A DNA stretch of 64,000 bases from NCBI GenBank assembly GCA_013396655.1, contig WBMV01006663.1, positions 528,844 through 592,843 of the forward strand, written 5' to 3'. A model generated the notes under the pieces. The model was given only the letters and a program-made list of their open reading frames with translations. It was not told where the DNA came from and did not search any database. This document shows positions 22,121 through 32,936 of the stretch, piece by piece. Source of the DNA: Campylorhamphus procurvoides (Eukaryota; Chordata; Aves; Passeriformes; Dendrocolaptidae). Every line of letters starts with the position of its first letter. The stretch's first letter is position 1. The translations under genes were made by a program, and so were the position numbers.

Positions 22121-22714
22121 GCTGCCTCCAGCAGCTCTGAGCAAGGACAGCACAGTGGCAGTGACAGGGTGGTCCTCTCAGTGGGGAACGTGGGTGATAA
22201 CATGGGGGTGTCCCTTCCCTGTGCCACTGGGGGGGACAATTTCACTGCAGCAGCAACACAGCCCCACGTCTTGATGGTCACCAAAGGGCTGAGGCCACCA
22301 TGGCTGGTCTGTCCCCATCCCAAGTGCACTTGAGATGCACAAACTCTCACCTGTTGCCTGTAGCTTCCCCTAAAGAGACCCCACACCCCAGACCCTCCTT
22401 TGGGCTCTCTGTCCCCAGACCTGTGGGTGGGTGACACAGCCCACAGGTCCCTCCTCCCCAGACACAAGTGTGTGTCCCACAGCAAGAGTAGGATCACACG
22501 CCACTGGAGGAGCACCACAAGGTCCCTTCCTGCTCCCTGTTCTCCTTTCCACCTGCCCTTATGTCTGCATGGGGCAGGGTCCTTCTCCCCCAGGACATGG
22601 GGCCAGCCCAGCTCCCTGTGGTCCCTGACCAAGCCCCCCTGGCCAGGAGAGGAACACGGCCTGGAGAGCAAACATGGGCTTGGCAGATGACCCTCTCCAT
22701 CCCTCTCCATCCCA
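22121..22714. repeat. Duplicated 594-bp segment, copy 1 (assembly artefact likely)
   Basis: Repeated at 22716-23309 after a single N at 22715, with no indel and only about three visible mismatches. It lies wholly in SDC3 intron 3. Confidence 0.92.
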
Positions 22715-22715
22715 N

Positions 22716-23309
22716 GCTGCCTCCAGCAGCTCTGAGCAAGGACAGCACAGTGGCAGTGACAGGGTGGTCCTCTCAGTGGGGAACGTGGGTGATAACATGG
22801 GGGTGTCCCTTCCCTGTGCCACTGGGGGGGACAATTTCACTGCAGCAGCAACACAGCCCCACGTCTTGATGGTCACCAAAGGGCTGAGGCCACCATGGCT
22901 GGTCTGTCCCCATCCCAAGTGCACTTGAGATGCACAAACTCTCACCTGTTGCCTGTAGCTTCCCCTAAAGAGACCCCACACCCCAGACCCTCCTTTGGGC
23001 TCTCTGTCCCCAGACCTGTGGGTGGGTGACACAGCCCACAGGTCCCTCCTCCCCAGACACAAGTGTTTGTCCCACAGCAAGGGTAGGATCACACGCCACT
23101 GGAGGAGCACCACAAGGTCCCTTCCTGCTCCCTGTTCTCCTTTCCACCTGCCCTTATGTCTGCATGGGGCAGGGTCCTTCTCCCCCAGGACATGGGGCCA
23201 GCCCAGCTCCCTGTGGTCCCTGACCAAGCCCCCCTGGCCAGGAGAGGAACACAGCCTGGAGAGCAAACATGGGCTTGGCAGATGACCCTCTCCATCCCTC
23301 TCCATCCCA
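22716..23309. repeat. Duplicated 594-bp segment, copy 2
   Basis: Second copy, offset 595 bp, joined directly to unique intron sequence at its right end. The few substitutions (for example GTGTGTGTCC against GTGTTTGTCC) look allelic. Confidence 0.92.
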
Positions 23310-23954
23310 CTCCTGACGTATTCATTGCCTCCTGCCCATCCCCAGGGTCAAACCCCCCTGAGCTTCCCCCTTGTCCCTGCTCTGTGCCCACAGCATGGAC
23401 CACACTGAGCATCCCCAGGTCAAACCTCCCTGGGCTCCCTCCTTTGGGAGGCAAAGGCTCCTTCCAGGGGTTCAAATGGGGATGGGCAGAGCTGGATGGG
23501 CTGCAGTGGGAGCCCTCTCCATGTCCCCTGTCCCCAGGGCCAGCACGTGGCTCGGTGCTTCCCACCAGCAGCAGTTGTGTGACAGAGATTAATTGAAGGT
23601 CAGCGAGAGCCCCCAGCGCTCCTCGGACATTTTTGTAGGCAGAGAAGAGGGACTAGTTTAGACAAATCACTCCACCTTTCAGTCAAAGCGTTTGCAAAGG
23701 GCCCCTGAGGGGCTCTGAATGCGAGATGGATCAGTGGATTCGATCCCCCACTCAGGACACCCCACGGGCAGGATATGCACCATCGAGCAGTAATTGAGGA
23801 GCGTTTGGGAGCAGCACTCGGGCTGTGAGCTGGGAAATAAATGGGCAATGAACTCAGATAGCAAACCCCAAGGAAAGCTGATCTGTCCCCATGGGATGTG
23901 GGACCCCCAGCCTGGGGAAGCTGCTCTGGAGCAGCTGGACAAGGTACCACTGGG

Positions 23955-24146
23955 GGCACCAGGATGGGTGTCATACCATGTCAGGGGTGTCCCCGAGCCC
24001 CATCACCAGGATGGGTGTCACACTGTGTCAGGGGTGTCTCCAGTCCCATCACCAGGATCAATGTCACACTGTGTCAGGGATGCCCCCAGCCCCATCACCA
24101 GGATGGGTGTCACACCATGTCAGGGGTGTCCCCAGCCCCATCACCA
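23955..24146. repeat. 46-bp minisatellite, about 4 copies
   Basis: Units begin ATCACCAGGATGGGTGTCAC and carry GTGTCAGGGGTGTC. The array is in SDC3 intron 3, about 220 bp downstream of exon 3 in transcript direction. Confidence 0.88.
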
Positions 24147-24364
24147 TGTCCTGCCCATGATAAACCCTCCACCCTTTCATGTCCCTGCCCCTGCTCCCCA
24201 GATGTTCCACTCTCCACAGAGCTGGGAAGGGCCCAGCCTGGCATGACCTCCCTCTGAACAACTGGCCAAGGATGGCTCATGCCCAAAGGCTTCCCATCTC
24301 CATCCCTTGGCTCCACACACGGCCAGGAGTCCTTGAGCAGGTGGGAAGAGCTCCTGCCTCCTAC

Positions 24365-24972
24365 CTGGGGGGCTTCTGTGGGTGGCAGTGTGGCAGGAGT
24401 GGGTGGCAAGGCAGTGCTTTTATCTGTGAGGTCTGCAGTCCTGGAGGTGGTGGGTTTTGGCAGGGACCTGGGCTTGGCTGTGCTGGTGGGGACAAGGCGT
24501 GACGTGGCCACCTCTGTCGGTGTGCTGGTCTCGGGGGTGGTCGTGGTGGGTGTCTCCAGCGTGGTGGCCCGGGTGGTGGCTGCCTTGGTGACAAAGGGGG
24601 GCAGGAACCTCCGGATGGTGGTGGGCTTGGCCGTGGCCACGGTGGTGCTGGTGGTCGTCGTGGCCTCGGTGGTGGTCGTGGTGGTGGCCGTGGTGGTCGT
24701 GGTGGTAGCCGTGGTGGTCGGGGGGTCGCTGGGAGTGGTGCTGGTGGTGGTGGCTTTCCAGGTGGGGATCACCGGTGCCTCTGTGGTCCTGGGGATGTAC
24801 GGGACGCTGGTGGTCTGGCCAGGGGTGGTGTCCTGGGTGGGGGATGGCTCGAAGGGGGTGGCCACAGGCTGCACGGCGGTGACGGGCAGCACGGCCGCCG
24901 TGGTGGGCAGGGGGAGTGCCGTGCCCGTGGTGAGGCTCACGGCCGTCTCCAGCCCCAGCTCCTGCTCGAAAT
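24365..24972 (-). CDS. SDC3: Syndecan-3 exon 3 (Thr/Ser/Pro-rich mucin-like ectodomain)
   Basis: This 608-bp exon completes the split Tyr codon and then encodes 202 codons, from FEQELGLETAVSLTT to PPTEAPQ. The acceptor is ccctgtgtttcag|AT and the donor CAG|gtagga (phase 1 in, phase 0 out). The sequence is dominated by Thr, Pro, Ala and Ser, with runs such as TTTATTTTTTATTTTTTEA in the middle (around 24620-24720). It resembles the long mucin-like spacer that sets syndecan-3 apart from syndecans 1, 2 and 4. In the family this region is heavily O-glycosylated and extends the ectodomain. I see no clear Ser-Gly attachment pair here. The Thr runs come from near-repeated GTG/GTC-type DNA on the plus strand, so their length may vary between individuals or be misassembled. 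A 308-codon Val-rich frame on the plus strand across this exon is a shadow. Confidence 0.95.
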
Positions 24973-25396
24973 CTGAAACACAGGGAGGAGAGGGAAAGGT
25001 GAAGCTGCTGCTGCCCCAGCATCTCCCAGGGCTGATCTGTTCCTTGTCCCCAAAACAGAGCAGGGACCGGTTCTGGGCTCATCCAAACCAAGGGCTGCAA
25101 ACTCCACATGGTGGCCCAAGCCCCTCTCTTGGGTCTGTGAAAGTTCTACAACACATGCTCATGTGCTGGGAAGGGCTCATCCTGCCCAGCAGGGCCAGGG
25201 AATGAGATATGGAGGCACCTGAGCCCAACCTTTGGGACAGTTCCCTTTGCTTTTTGTCTAGGAGAGGGCAGGAGAGCACCCCTGGAGATGGATGAAGGGC
25301 AACCTCCTCCTTTACATCCCAGGGTAAGAACCTCACCAGTCCCACCAACCCCACAGCCAGACAGGGACTTTTCCCAGTAATCCCACAGGCACTTAC
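24973..25396 (-). other. SDC3: SDC3 intron 2
   Basis: A 424-bp phase-1 intron from gtaagt to tttcag. No repeat or other feature is recognised in it. Confidence 0.93.
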
Positions 25397-25514
25397 AGCC
25401 TGAGCCAGAGCCAGAGTAGACGTCGTCCAGCTCATCATCCCCAAAGGGATCATCATCCCCGGAGCCCTCCAGGTCCACGGGCCTCTCGTAGTTCTCATTG
25501 CGCCAGCGCTGAGC
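25397..25514 (-). CDS. SDC3: Syndecan-3 exon 2 (glycosaminoglycan attachment domain)
   Basis: This 118-bp exon encodes 39 residues plus one base, from AQRWRNENYERP through DLEGSGDDD to DDVYSGSGSG. The first residues lie at or next to the expected signal-peptide cleavage site. Four Ser-Gly pairs in an acidic setting (EGSGDDD, then YSGSGSGYF across the junction) are the heparan sulfate attachment signature of syndecans. The minus-strand acceptor reads ctgctcggcacag and the donor is T|gtaagt, so the exon enters in phase 0 and leaves in phase 1. The split codon with exon 3 makes Tyr, giving SGSGYFEQE as in known avian syndecan-3. Syndecan-3 is a neural and cartilage type I membrane proteoglycan that binds growth factors and matrix ligands. 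A tandem repeat of about 41 bp begins roughly 35 bp upstream of the acceptor. The family assignment is secure. The start codon lies in exon 1, which was not found. Confidence 0.95.
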
Positions 25515-25547
25515 CTGTGCCGAGCAGGGAGAGACACGTGAGCAGCT

Positions 25548-25910
25548 CCAGCCCCACCAAACCAAGGTCAGTGACACCCCAGACACAGCTCCAGCCCCAC
25601 CAAACCAAGGCCAGTGACATTCCAGATAGCTCCAGCCCCACCAAATCAAGACCAGTGATATGCCAGATATAGCCCCACCAAAAAAAGGCCAGTGACACTC
25701 CAGACACAGCCCCATCCCCAACAAACCAAGGTCAATGACACTTTAGACACAGCCCTACCAAACCAAGCTCAGGGACATTCCAGATACAACTCCAGCCCCA
25801 TCAAACCAAGGACACCCCAGACAGGGTCCCAACCCCACCAAACCAAGGCCAGTGACATTCCAGATAGCTCCAGTCCCACCAAACCCAGGCCAGTGACACC
25901 CCAGACACCT
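25548..25910. repeat. About 41-bp minisatellite, 9 degenerate copies
   Basis: Units begin AGCTCCAGCCCCACCAAACC and continue with AAGGCCAGTGACATTCCAGA. Lengths range from about 37 to 43 bp. The array begins about 35 bp upstream of the SDC3 exon 2 acceptor, in intron 1. It produces several spurious short minus-strand frames. Confidence 0.9.
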
Positions 25911-26239
25911 CTTGTGGGACAAGGCACAGGATGAACAGGCCAGGCAAAAGCAAGACCAGGGGAGCAGGAACACAGACAATCTCCAGAATCTTGGTGTTTT
26001 CCCCCAAAACAACTCACAGCAGACAAGCTGACATTTTATGGCGAGCTCACATCGACTCCAATAACATTTCCCATGGAAAAAAAGCCCTCTGGAAAAGGGG
26101 GGGAAAACCCAGCTTTTGGAAACTGTCAGTGAAATGCTCAGTTGGGTTCTCCAGCTGGCTGTTCTTCAGCTTTCAATGATTTCCATGAGCCCTGGCTCCG
26201 GTGTGACAGTAACACACCATCGGCTGCCACAGCCTGGAA

Positions 26240-26480
26240 AGCCTCGATGTGAAACAATATCAGACTTCAAATATTCCCCTGCTTTACAGGGCTGCTCAAA
26301 CACGGAGAGCCCGCGCTAGCAGGGCTCTTAAACATCTTGTTTTGCAGATCAAAGTGTCTCCTGTTTGTGTTGCAAGGAAATGGTTTGACACTTCATTACA
26401 AACCAAACAAGGAGGCTTTGATCTGCGAGATCGCATCAGATGTTTCGAGATGTAACGAGCCAGGTTAGCGCTTCAATTTA
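26240..26480. promoter_or_regulatory. Candidate regulatory segment with paired TCF/LEF motifs
   Basis: GCAGATCAAAG at 26344-26354 and its exact reverse complement CTTTGATCTGC at 26416-26426 both contain the TCF/LEF core ATCAAAG. The surrounding stretch is non-repetitive and AT-richer than its neighbours. It lies about 0.8 kb upstream of SDC3 exon 2. The function is inferred from motifs only. Confidence 0.3.
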
Positions 26481-28000
26481 AAATAAGGGGGTTGAAGGGT
26501 CCCCTTCGCCTTTCAGAGCATTTTACCTCCAAAGAACAGCTCTGAGTTTCTTTGTTTTCACTCCAGATCGGAACAAAAAGGAGTTTTGAAAAGTCAGAAA
26601 GTCTCATAACATGGAAATTCAGGACCTAACTCGGATTTTGTCCATATATCCCTTCTCCTGGAGCCCATCAGCTGGCAAGGGAGAGGGAATCCATCAGCTC
26701 TTAGCCATGGTGAGATGCTCAGGGCTGAGAGGTGGGAGGACAACCCCAGGGAGCTGACCTCTGCCATGGTGCCCAAGCCAAGGAGGTGTCTGCTGGCCAA
26801 ACCCTGCCCAGGGGTGCTCCAGAGGTGCCCCTTTTGTCATACCCTCATGGTGACAGCGTGAGAATATTCCTGGGGACAGAAATCTCTCAGGAAGGTCAAG
26901 GGGAGCTGGGCTTTTAAGTGCCTGTCTCTCCTACAAGTGCTGCTCAGCTTTTCCTGGCTGGATCTCTTCCAGCTTTCCCATGTCAGTGCATCCCATGGTT
27001 GTATCCGTGCTTTCCAAGTCACTGGGAAATTCATCTCTGTCCCAAAGATAATGCACTGTCCTGGAGTTTCAAATACCAGTGACCACCAGCTCACTGAAGA
27101 AGTTTGTTACCCACCAGACTGAGTGATCTGTGCCACAGCCCAGCAGGTTCCATCCCCCAGAGCCACCGACAGCAGCAGGAACAACTTCACAGCCCCAAAA
27201 CACCTCGCAGGGCTGAACTCTCCCTCCAGAGACAACTCCCCCCGAGGTGCGAGACATCCCTCCCACGCTGCCCTGCTCAGCCAGCCTGCAGGAGAGCAGA
27301 GCTGTTCTCAGCCAGGGCTGTCCTAAGTGGATTCCAGAGGCTTGGAAATTCACACCGAGGAGGAGCTGCCTGGCCAGCTCAGCTCATGCAACACCAGTTC
27401 GTGAGGGACCAGGCACCACGCTGCAATATCCATGGAGTGCAGCATTCCTGCTGCTCAGGGCAGGTGACATGGGGCCTAGTGTGGGATGGCAGAGTTTCCC
27501 TGCCCTTGCTTGTCCCCAAGTCCCTGAGGCTGCTCCTCAGCTGCTCCAGAGTCCATGGGGAGCTGGAGAGACAAAACCACACCAAGCAGCTGCAGATGCT
27601 GGGCAGCCCTTTGCTCCTCTCAGCATCCTTCATCCCAGGATTTCATCTACCCAGGACCAGGCATGGCTGGGTCCTGACTGCAGCAAGCACGGCCAAACTT
27701 CACAGAGACTTATTGATGAAGACTTGTGAACCATCTCCAGATGTTGCTGCTGCAGAGGGGGGTGATGGGGACAGGGCTGTTCCCAAAGAAGCCCCGGTGT
27801 CGCTCCATCCCAAGGTGCTGACGTAGCCCTGCTCCCAGCCAGGCTGCCCCAGCTGCAGCCCGGATGGTGTCGGGTCAGGCTCGGGCAATAAATCCTGGGA
27901 ACAGTCGGTGTTTATTTGGATTTACTGCCGCTGAGATCGTTAATGCTCTGCGTGCCCCGGGCCAGGCACGGCCCCCTCCCCATCCTCTCCCTCCCCCCAG

Positions 28001-28051
28001 CAATGAGGGGCTGCTCCCCCTTGCCTGGCTGGGGCGAAGGGGAGGGGAATG
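28001..28051 (+). other. Exon-like segment (51 bp), antisense to SDC3
   Basis: A long pyrimidine tract ending CTCCCCCCAG precedes it and AATG|GTGAGT follows. It contains ATGAGGGGCTGC. A single short segment with good splice sites is weak evidence for a plus-strand transcript. Confidence 0.15.
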
Positions 28052-28438
28052 GTGAGTTTGCCAGCCCGGGAAATCACAAATCACTCAGGACGGCAGCTCC
28101 CTCCTCCCGACCTGCGGCTGCCTCCTCATTCATCCCGGCACCCCCTCCCCATCCCTCACATCCCCCAGCACACCAAAGCCGCAGCTGCCTGGATTTAGCC
28201 CAAAAGAGAAACTTCATCCAGACTTTATCCCTGACCCAGCAGGCTCCACGTGGTCCGAGCAAGGTTGGAGGGAGCCCTGGAGATGCTGGATCCATCCCTC
28301 GCAGCCCCCAGTGCCCTGGGACGGTGTCAGGGACTGTCCCGACCCTTCTGCAGGAGGGATGGGGCTGCTGCCCCAGTGAGTATTGCAGGACACAAGAGAA
28401 GGTTCTCCAGGGGGTGGATTTTATGCCTGTCTAGGGCT

Positions 28439-28740
28439 GGGGGGGTCACACAAGCCACATCCACAGTCTGTGTGTGTCGGGGGGTCACACAAGCCACGTC
28501 CACAGTCTGTGTCTCTCTGGGGGTCACACAAATCACATCCACAGTCTGTATCTGACTGGGGGTCACACAAGCCACATCCACACTCTGTGTCTGGGGGTCA
28601 CACAAGCCACATCCACACTCTGTGTCTGACTGGGGGGTCACACAAGCCACATCCACACTCTGTGTCTGTCTGGGGGTCACACAAGCCACATCCACACTCT
28701 GTGTCTGACTGGGGGGTCACACAGGCCACATCCACCCCTG
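28439..28740. repeat. 35-40 bp minisatellite, 8 copies
   Basis: Units GGGGGTCACACAAGCCACAT followed by CCACACTCTGTGTCTGACT, with length variation at the TCTGACT end. Long frames read His/Ser-rich repeats but are not genes. Confidence 0.93.
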
Positions 28741-30625
28741 GCTCATCCTCCTCCCACAGAAGAGGGACACGCTCTGAGCACTCCAGGTCCACTGAGCAGC
28801 CTCTCCCGGTGTCCCGATCAAAGCTGGGCCAGGCAGGCAGAGAATCCTCGTTGCAGGGAGCGATCCCCAGTTTGTGCTGTCCGCCCTGCCCCTGTTCCCC
28901 CTCTCCCATCCCACTCCCTGCCCTGCCCAGCCCAGGGATGCCGAAGGCCATTTATTAGCCGGCTCGAGCCAAGGGCCAGCAGCTCCATCCCTGCAATTAC
29001 AACTTCCCTGCTAATGGCTCTTGGCAGGGGTTCTGTAACCAGCTCAGCGCTGCCTCCCCCGCCCGCCTTCATTAGGGAAATTAAACCAGGGCTCAAGGCA
29101 AAGCTGCTGCAGGCACCGGGCTGGGCTGGGGGGGCTGCATCACTTTGGGAGATGTCCAAGTCCACGGGAGGTGAAAAGGCGGGGAGAGGTTTAAATGTGC
29201 CCTGGCTCTGCACCAGGACTGTCCTGCAGACAGGGAGCTGCTCCTGTCACAGCCCCGTGTCCCACGAGCTGTCACTGCCATGCCATGGAAACAGCCTGGG
29301 CAGGATCCGGCTCTGGCATCATCCACACCCCAACCAACTGCCCTGCTCCCACTCCTCCAGCATCCACAAAGGTCACAGATCTGCTGCTGTAAAAACAAGC
29401 CTTGAAGCACAGCAGACTCCGTAGGGCAGGGCCAGAAAGTCAGATTTCCATGAATGTCCTTTCAGTGCTCTAAATGACCCCAAATAAGTGCCAGACACAA
29501 AGGATTTGGGTCTCAGCAGTGACACGGCCACTACAGTGAGCTTGGAAAAGAAACACATCTCCCAGTAGAGCCCAGAAGAACCCTTTTCACAGCTGCCCTG
29601 GGGCTGGGAGGGGCCAGCAGGTGAGGGTGCCCACCCAGCCACTCACTGTCCCCTCCGATGCCTCCCATGCCCAGCTTGGCTGAGCTGGCCAGGAACACCA
29701 GCCAAGGGGCCTCAATAGCACAAATCCCACCCAAATCCCACACTAAGAGCCTTGGAAAGCAAGCAAGAGCTCGGACCCTTCGGCTTGGCAGCACCAGAGC
29801 CAAGCAGGGGGATTAGAGAGGCTTCAGTCCCTCTCCATTGTCCTCATCCCCCCTGCACAGCGGGTGCCCCTCCCTCATCTCTCCCTTCCTCAGGGTGGGT
29901 GACACCACCTTACAGGTGAGGAAATGTAAATCTGGGGTAAGGGCTCTCACTGAGCCCCCCCATGAGCAGCTCTCCGTGTGCACCAGAGAATTTGGGAGAA
30001 AAAGATGAAGAAAACAAGGCACAGAAGGGACCCTTCCCATCATCTTCATGGGTGGTGCTCCCACAGACCCCTCTGTGTCTCTGTACGTGTCCTGGGGGAC
30101 AGGGACCACTTGGTTTGGGCCTTCCTAAATTCCCTGTTCTCCCTTGTTCCCTAGGCAGGGAGGATCGGGGTGTTACATTTTTTAGGGTGTTCCCACCCCT
30201 TGGAAGGGCTTTTGCAGACACTTCAAATTCCCCAGATACGGAACCCAAAATGTGCTGCGGTGGCAAAAGCTCTGTTGGGCGCAGGGTGCTTCACCCCGGG
30301 GGGGAAGGGAAATCAATCCCCCCGTAAGCACCGGGAGAGGCTGGGGAACCTCCCCGGGATGCTCCCAGGCCCTTCGCCGGTAGCCATCGGCATGGCAACA
30401 GTCGCCATGGCAACTGCCTCCTCCATGGCGACGCATCCCGATGGAGCGAGGATGGGTGGTGTCCTCCAGCACATCCACCCGGCCCGGGGCTGGAATGAAA
30501 CGGCCTCATGGGGTGGGATTCGGGGGGAGAGTCACCTCCAAAAACACGGAGCAGCTCCTGAGGGAGCAGTTCGGGCTGGGGGAAGAATCCTGACTCCAGT
30601 CCTGGAATGTGCTCCTGGGGAATTC

Positions 30626-30976
30626 TGGGGAGAGTGGGAGCACCACCCCGTGTCCCAGGAACTCTGGGGAGGGTGAGAACACCACCCCATGTCCCAAACA
30701 CTCTGGGGAGGGTGGGAGCACCACCCCATGTCCCAAAAACTCTGCAGGGTGGGAGCACCACCCCATGTCCCAGGAGCTCTGGAGGGTGGGAGCACCACCC
30801 CATGTCTCAGGAACTCCGGGGAGGGTGGGAGCACCACCCCATGTCCCAGGAACTCTGGGGAGGGTGGGAGCACCACCCCATGTCCCAGGAACTCTGGGGA
30901 GGGTGGAAGCACCACCCCATGTCCCAGGAACTCTGGGGAGGGTGGGAGCACCACCCCATGTCCCAGGAACTCTGGG
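30626..30976. repeat. 39-bp minisatellite, about 9 copies
   Basis: Units GAGGGTGGGAGCACCACCCC followed by ATGTCCCAGGAACTCTGGG. Because 39 is a multiple of three, all frames stay open and give spurious 13-residue repeat proteins on both strands. Confidence 0.94.
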
Positions 30977-32154
30977 TGGTGGCAGGGGCACCACAGGCTG
31001 TGGGTGTTCACAGCCCTCCTGGCTGTGGATGGAAGCTCAGGAGTTTTCCCTGAGGGGATTAGAGAGGAAATAAAAATTTGACATGAAATTTGGTGGTTCC
31101 TGAGGCAGCTGGGATGGGGGTTTGGGTCGTGGCTGGAGCTCAGGTTGGTGGGGACAAAGTGAGGTGGCCAAGTCCTTTCCCCAGCACATGTGGCAGCATC
31201 CACAGGGAGCAGAGATGAGCAACTCCAGAGTGATGAACCCCAGGAAAATACAGCATTCCAAGGAGCCCACACACCTCCTCCCGCTTCCAGGCCTCTTCCT
31301 GTTCCACACCTGGGGCTGGAGATGAGATGGCTCCTTCTGGGAGAAGATCTGGAATGGCAAGCTGGGGATGGAGGTGATTTTATCCCATGATATGGATGTC
31401 TGTGGCCATCGAGCAGCCCCTGGCACATCTGGGGCATGAGGCAGGGCCAAGGCAGGGGAAAGGATGTGTGTGGGGAGCATGAGCAGGGACACTGGGACAC
31501 AGGGACACAGGGAACCAGTCTCCACATCCCAAAAGGGGGCAGGGAGAGAGGGAAGGGGGATTGAATCAGTGGGAAAGCACCTGGAGAATGGGACAAGGTT
31601 GTGCAGGTGAGCACAAGGAGCAGCTTGACATCCCATCCCTCTCCATCCTGGTGCCAAGCACAGGTTCTTGTCTCTGCCTCCCATCCTCTGCCCAGGCCAC
31701 TTCCAAAATGAAAAGCAAAACCAAAAAGCTGAGACCCCAAAGGTCTGTTTGGATGCCCAGGCAGTGAGAGAGCACAGGGAAGCCCAAATCCCTGCTCCCA
31801 GCCCCTCAGCCCTGTGTGCCACAGGGGCACAGGGAAGAGGATGAGGTGGGCACGGGCCTGGCTGTGCCAGGATGGAGTGATGCCAGTGGGCAGGACCAAC
31901 AGCAAGGTGGGCTGTGCCCCTCCAGGGTGGTGCTGGATGTGACCACACTGGCAAGCCTGGAAGGACACAGCCAGGATCAGCAATCCATCAGGGGCCCAAA
32001 GCCTCTTCCTCCAGGAAAACACATTTCTACTGAGAACAAGTCACCGGAAAAACGTTGATTATTTCAATATTTTCCATGAGAGATTTTCAATTAATCACCC
32101 CCTGTAAGCCCTTTGCTGGTGTTTTATATAGAAAACCTTCATAACTCATCCCAA

Positions 32155-32165
32155 CACGTGACTCA
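32155..32165. promoter_or_regulatory. Overlapping E-box and AP-1 motif (CACGTGACTCA)
   Basis: CACGTG (32155-32160) overlaps TGACTCA (32159-32165). Both are perfect consensus sites, in an AT-rich, non-repetitive stretch at about 32040-32300. Confidence 0.25.
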
Positions 32166-32902
32166 GAGATACTATAAACAGTTGGAATAATATTAACTCA
32201 CACATGAAACTGGAATGAAAACATTTTTCTCTGAACCTTCAAAGACTCCACAATCCTTTTCCCACTACAAAACATCGCTGAATTTCCACTCTTCCATCCA
32301 AGGCTGTGAGTTAAAAATAAATCTGGTGGAAAGCTGCTCCAGACAGCAAACTGGTGTCACCAGGAGCTGCTGCTTTGGGAAAACACCTCCATGTCCCCCC
32401 ACGGCCAAGGACTGATGGCAGGGACCTCCAAAGCTGCCTGAGATGGAGATTCCCAAGGCAGAGCCGAGGAGGAGGAGCTGGGAGGGATTTTGGGAGTGCA
32501 GGATGCTGGGGGAATGGGGGATGGATGTTCACACCAGTGGAAACCCCACTCCTAAGATACAACGGGAGCACCAGCCAGTTGTTTTGTGTAACTTCATTGT
32601 TCCTCTGATTAATTAAGCCCCTGACTAACAGCTGCCCAAACCCCCGTGCATTTTGATTTAATCGGCTGCTTGTTTTATGCAAGTAAAATAATCATTAACG
32701 TTTACTGAGGAGCAGCAATTATTCTGGCTTTGTATCGATTCCCCGCTGCCAACACGGGCAGGGGGAGGGGACTGGAGCTGGCCTGGATGTGGGAACATCC
32801 CAAAAATGGACAGGGACCCTCCTGAGCATTCAATGCTCCCTCAGGGAATAGAATAAACCACCGAGTCCAGGTGCTCTGGATCAGGCTCAGCTCTTCAAAC
32901 AG

Positions 32903-32936
32903 CCCCTCCTCCTCCTCCTCCTCCTCCTCCTCCTCG
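32903..32936. repeat. (TCC)n microsatellite
   Basis: About eleven CTC/TCC triplets. Confidence 0.93.

Larger units (their letters stand above)
22073..24364 (-). other. SDC3: SDC3 intron 3, inflated by an assembly duplication
   Basis: A 2292-bp intron between exons 3 and 4. It contains a single-N join with a repeated 594-bp segment (22121-22714 and 22716-23309) and a 46-bp tandem repeat near its 5' end. If the repeat is an assembly artefact, the true intron is about 1.7 kb. I see no further coding exon in it. Confidence 0.85.

Noticed and set aside
24279..25205. 308-codon Val-rich plus-strand frame
   Set aside because: Antisense shadow of the Thr-rich SDC3 exon 3.
30532..32022. 496-codon minus-strand open frame
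   Set aside because: Most of its repeat character comes from the 39-bp minisatellite. There is no domain, no splice context and a competing frame on the other strand.
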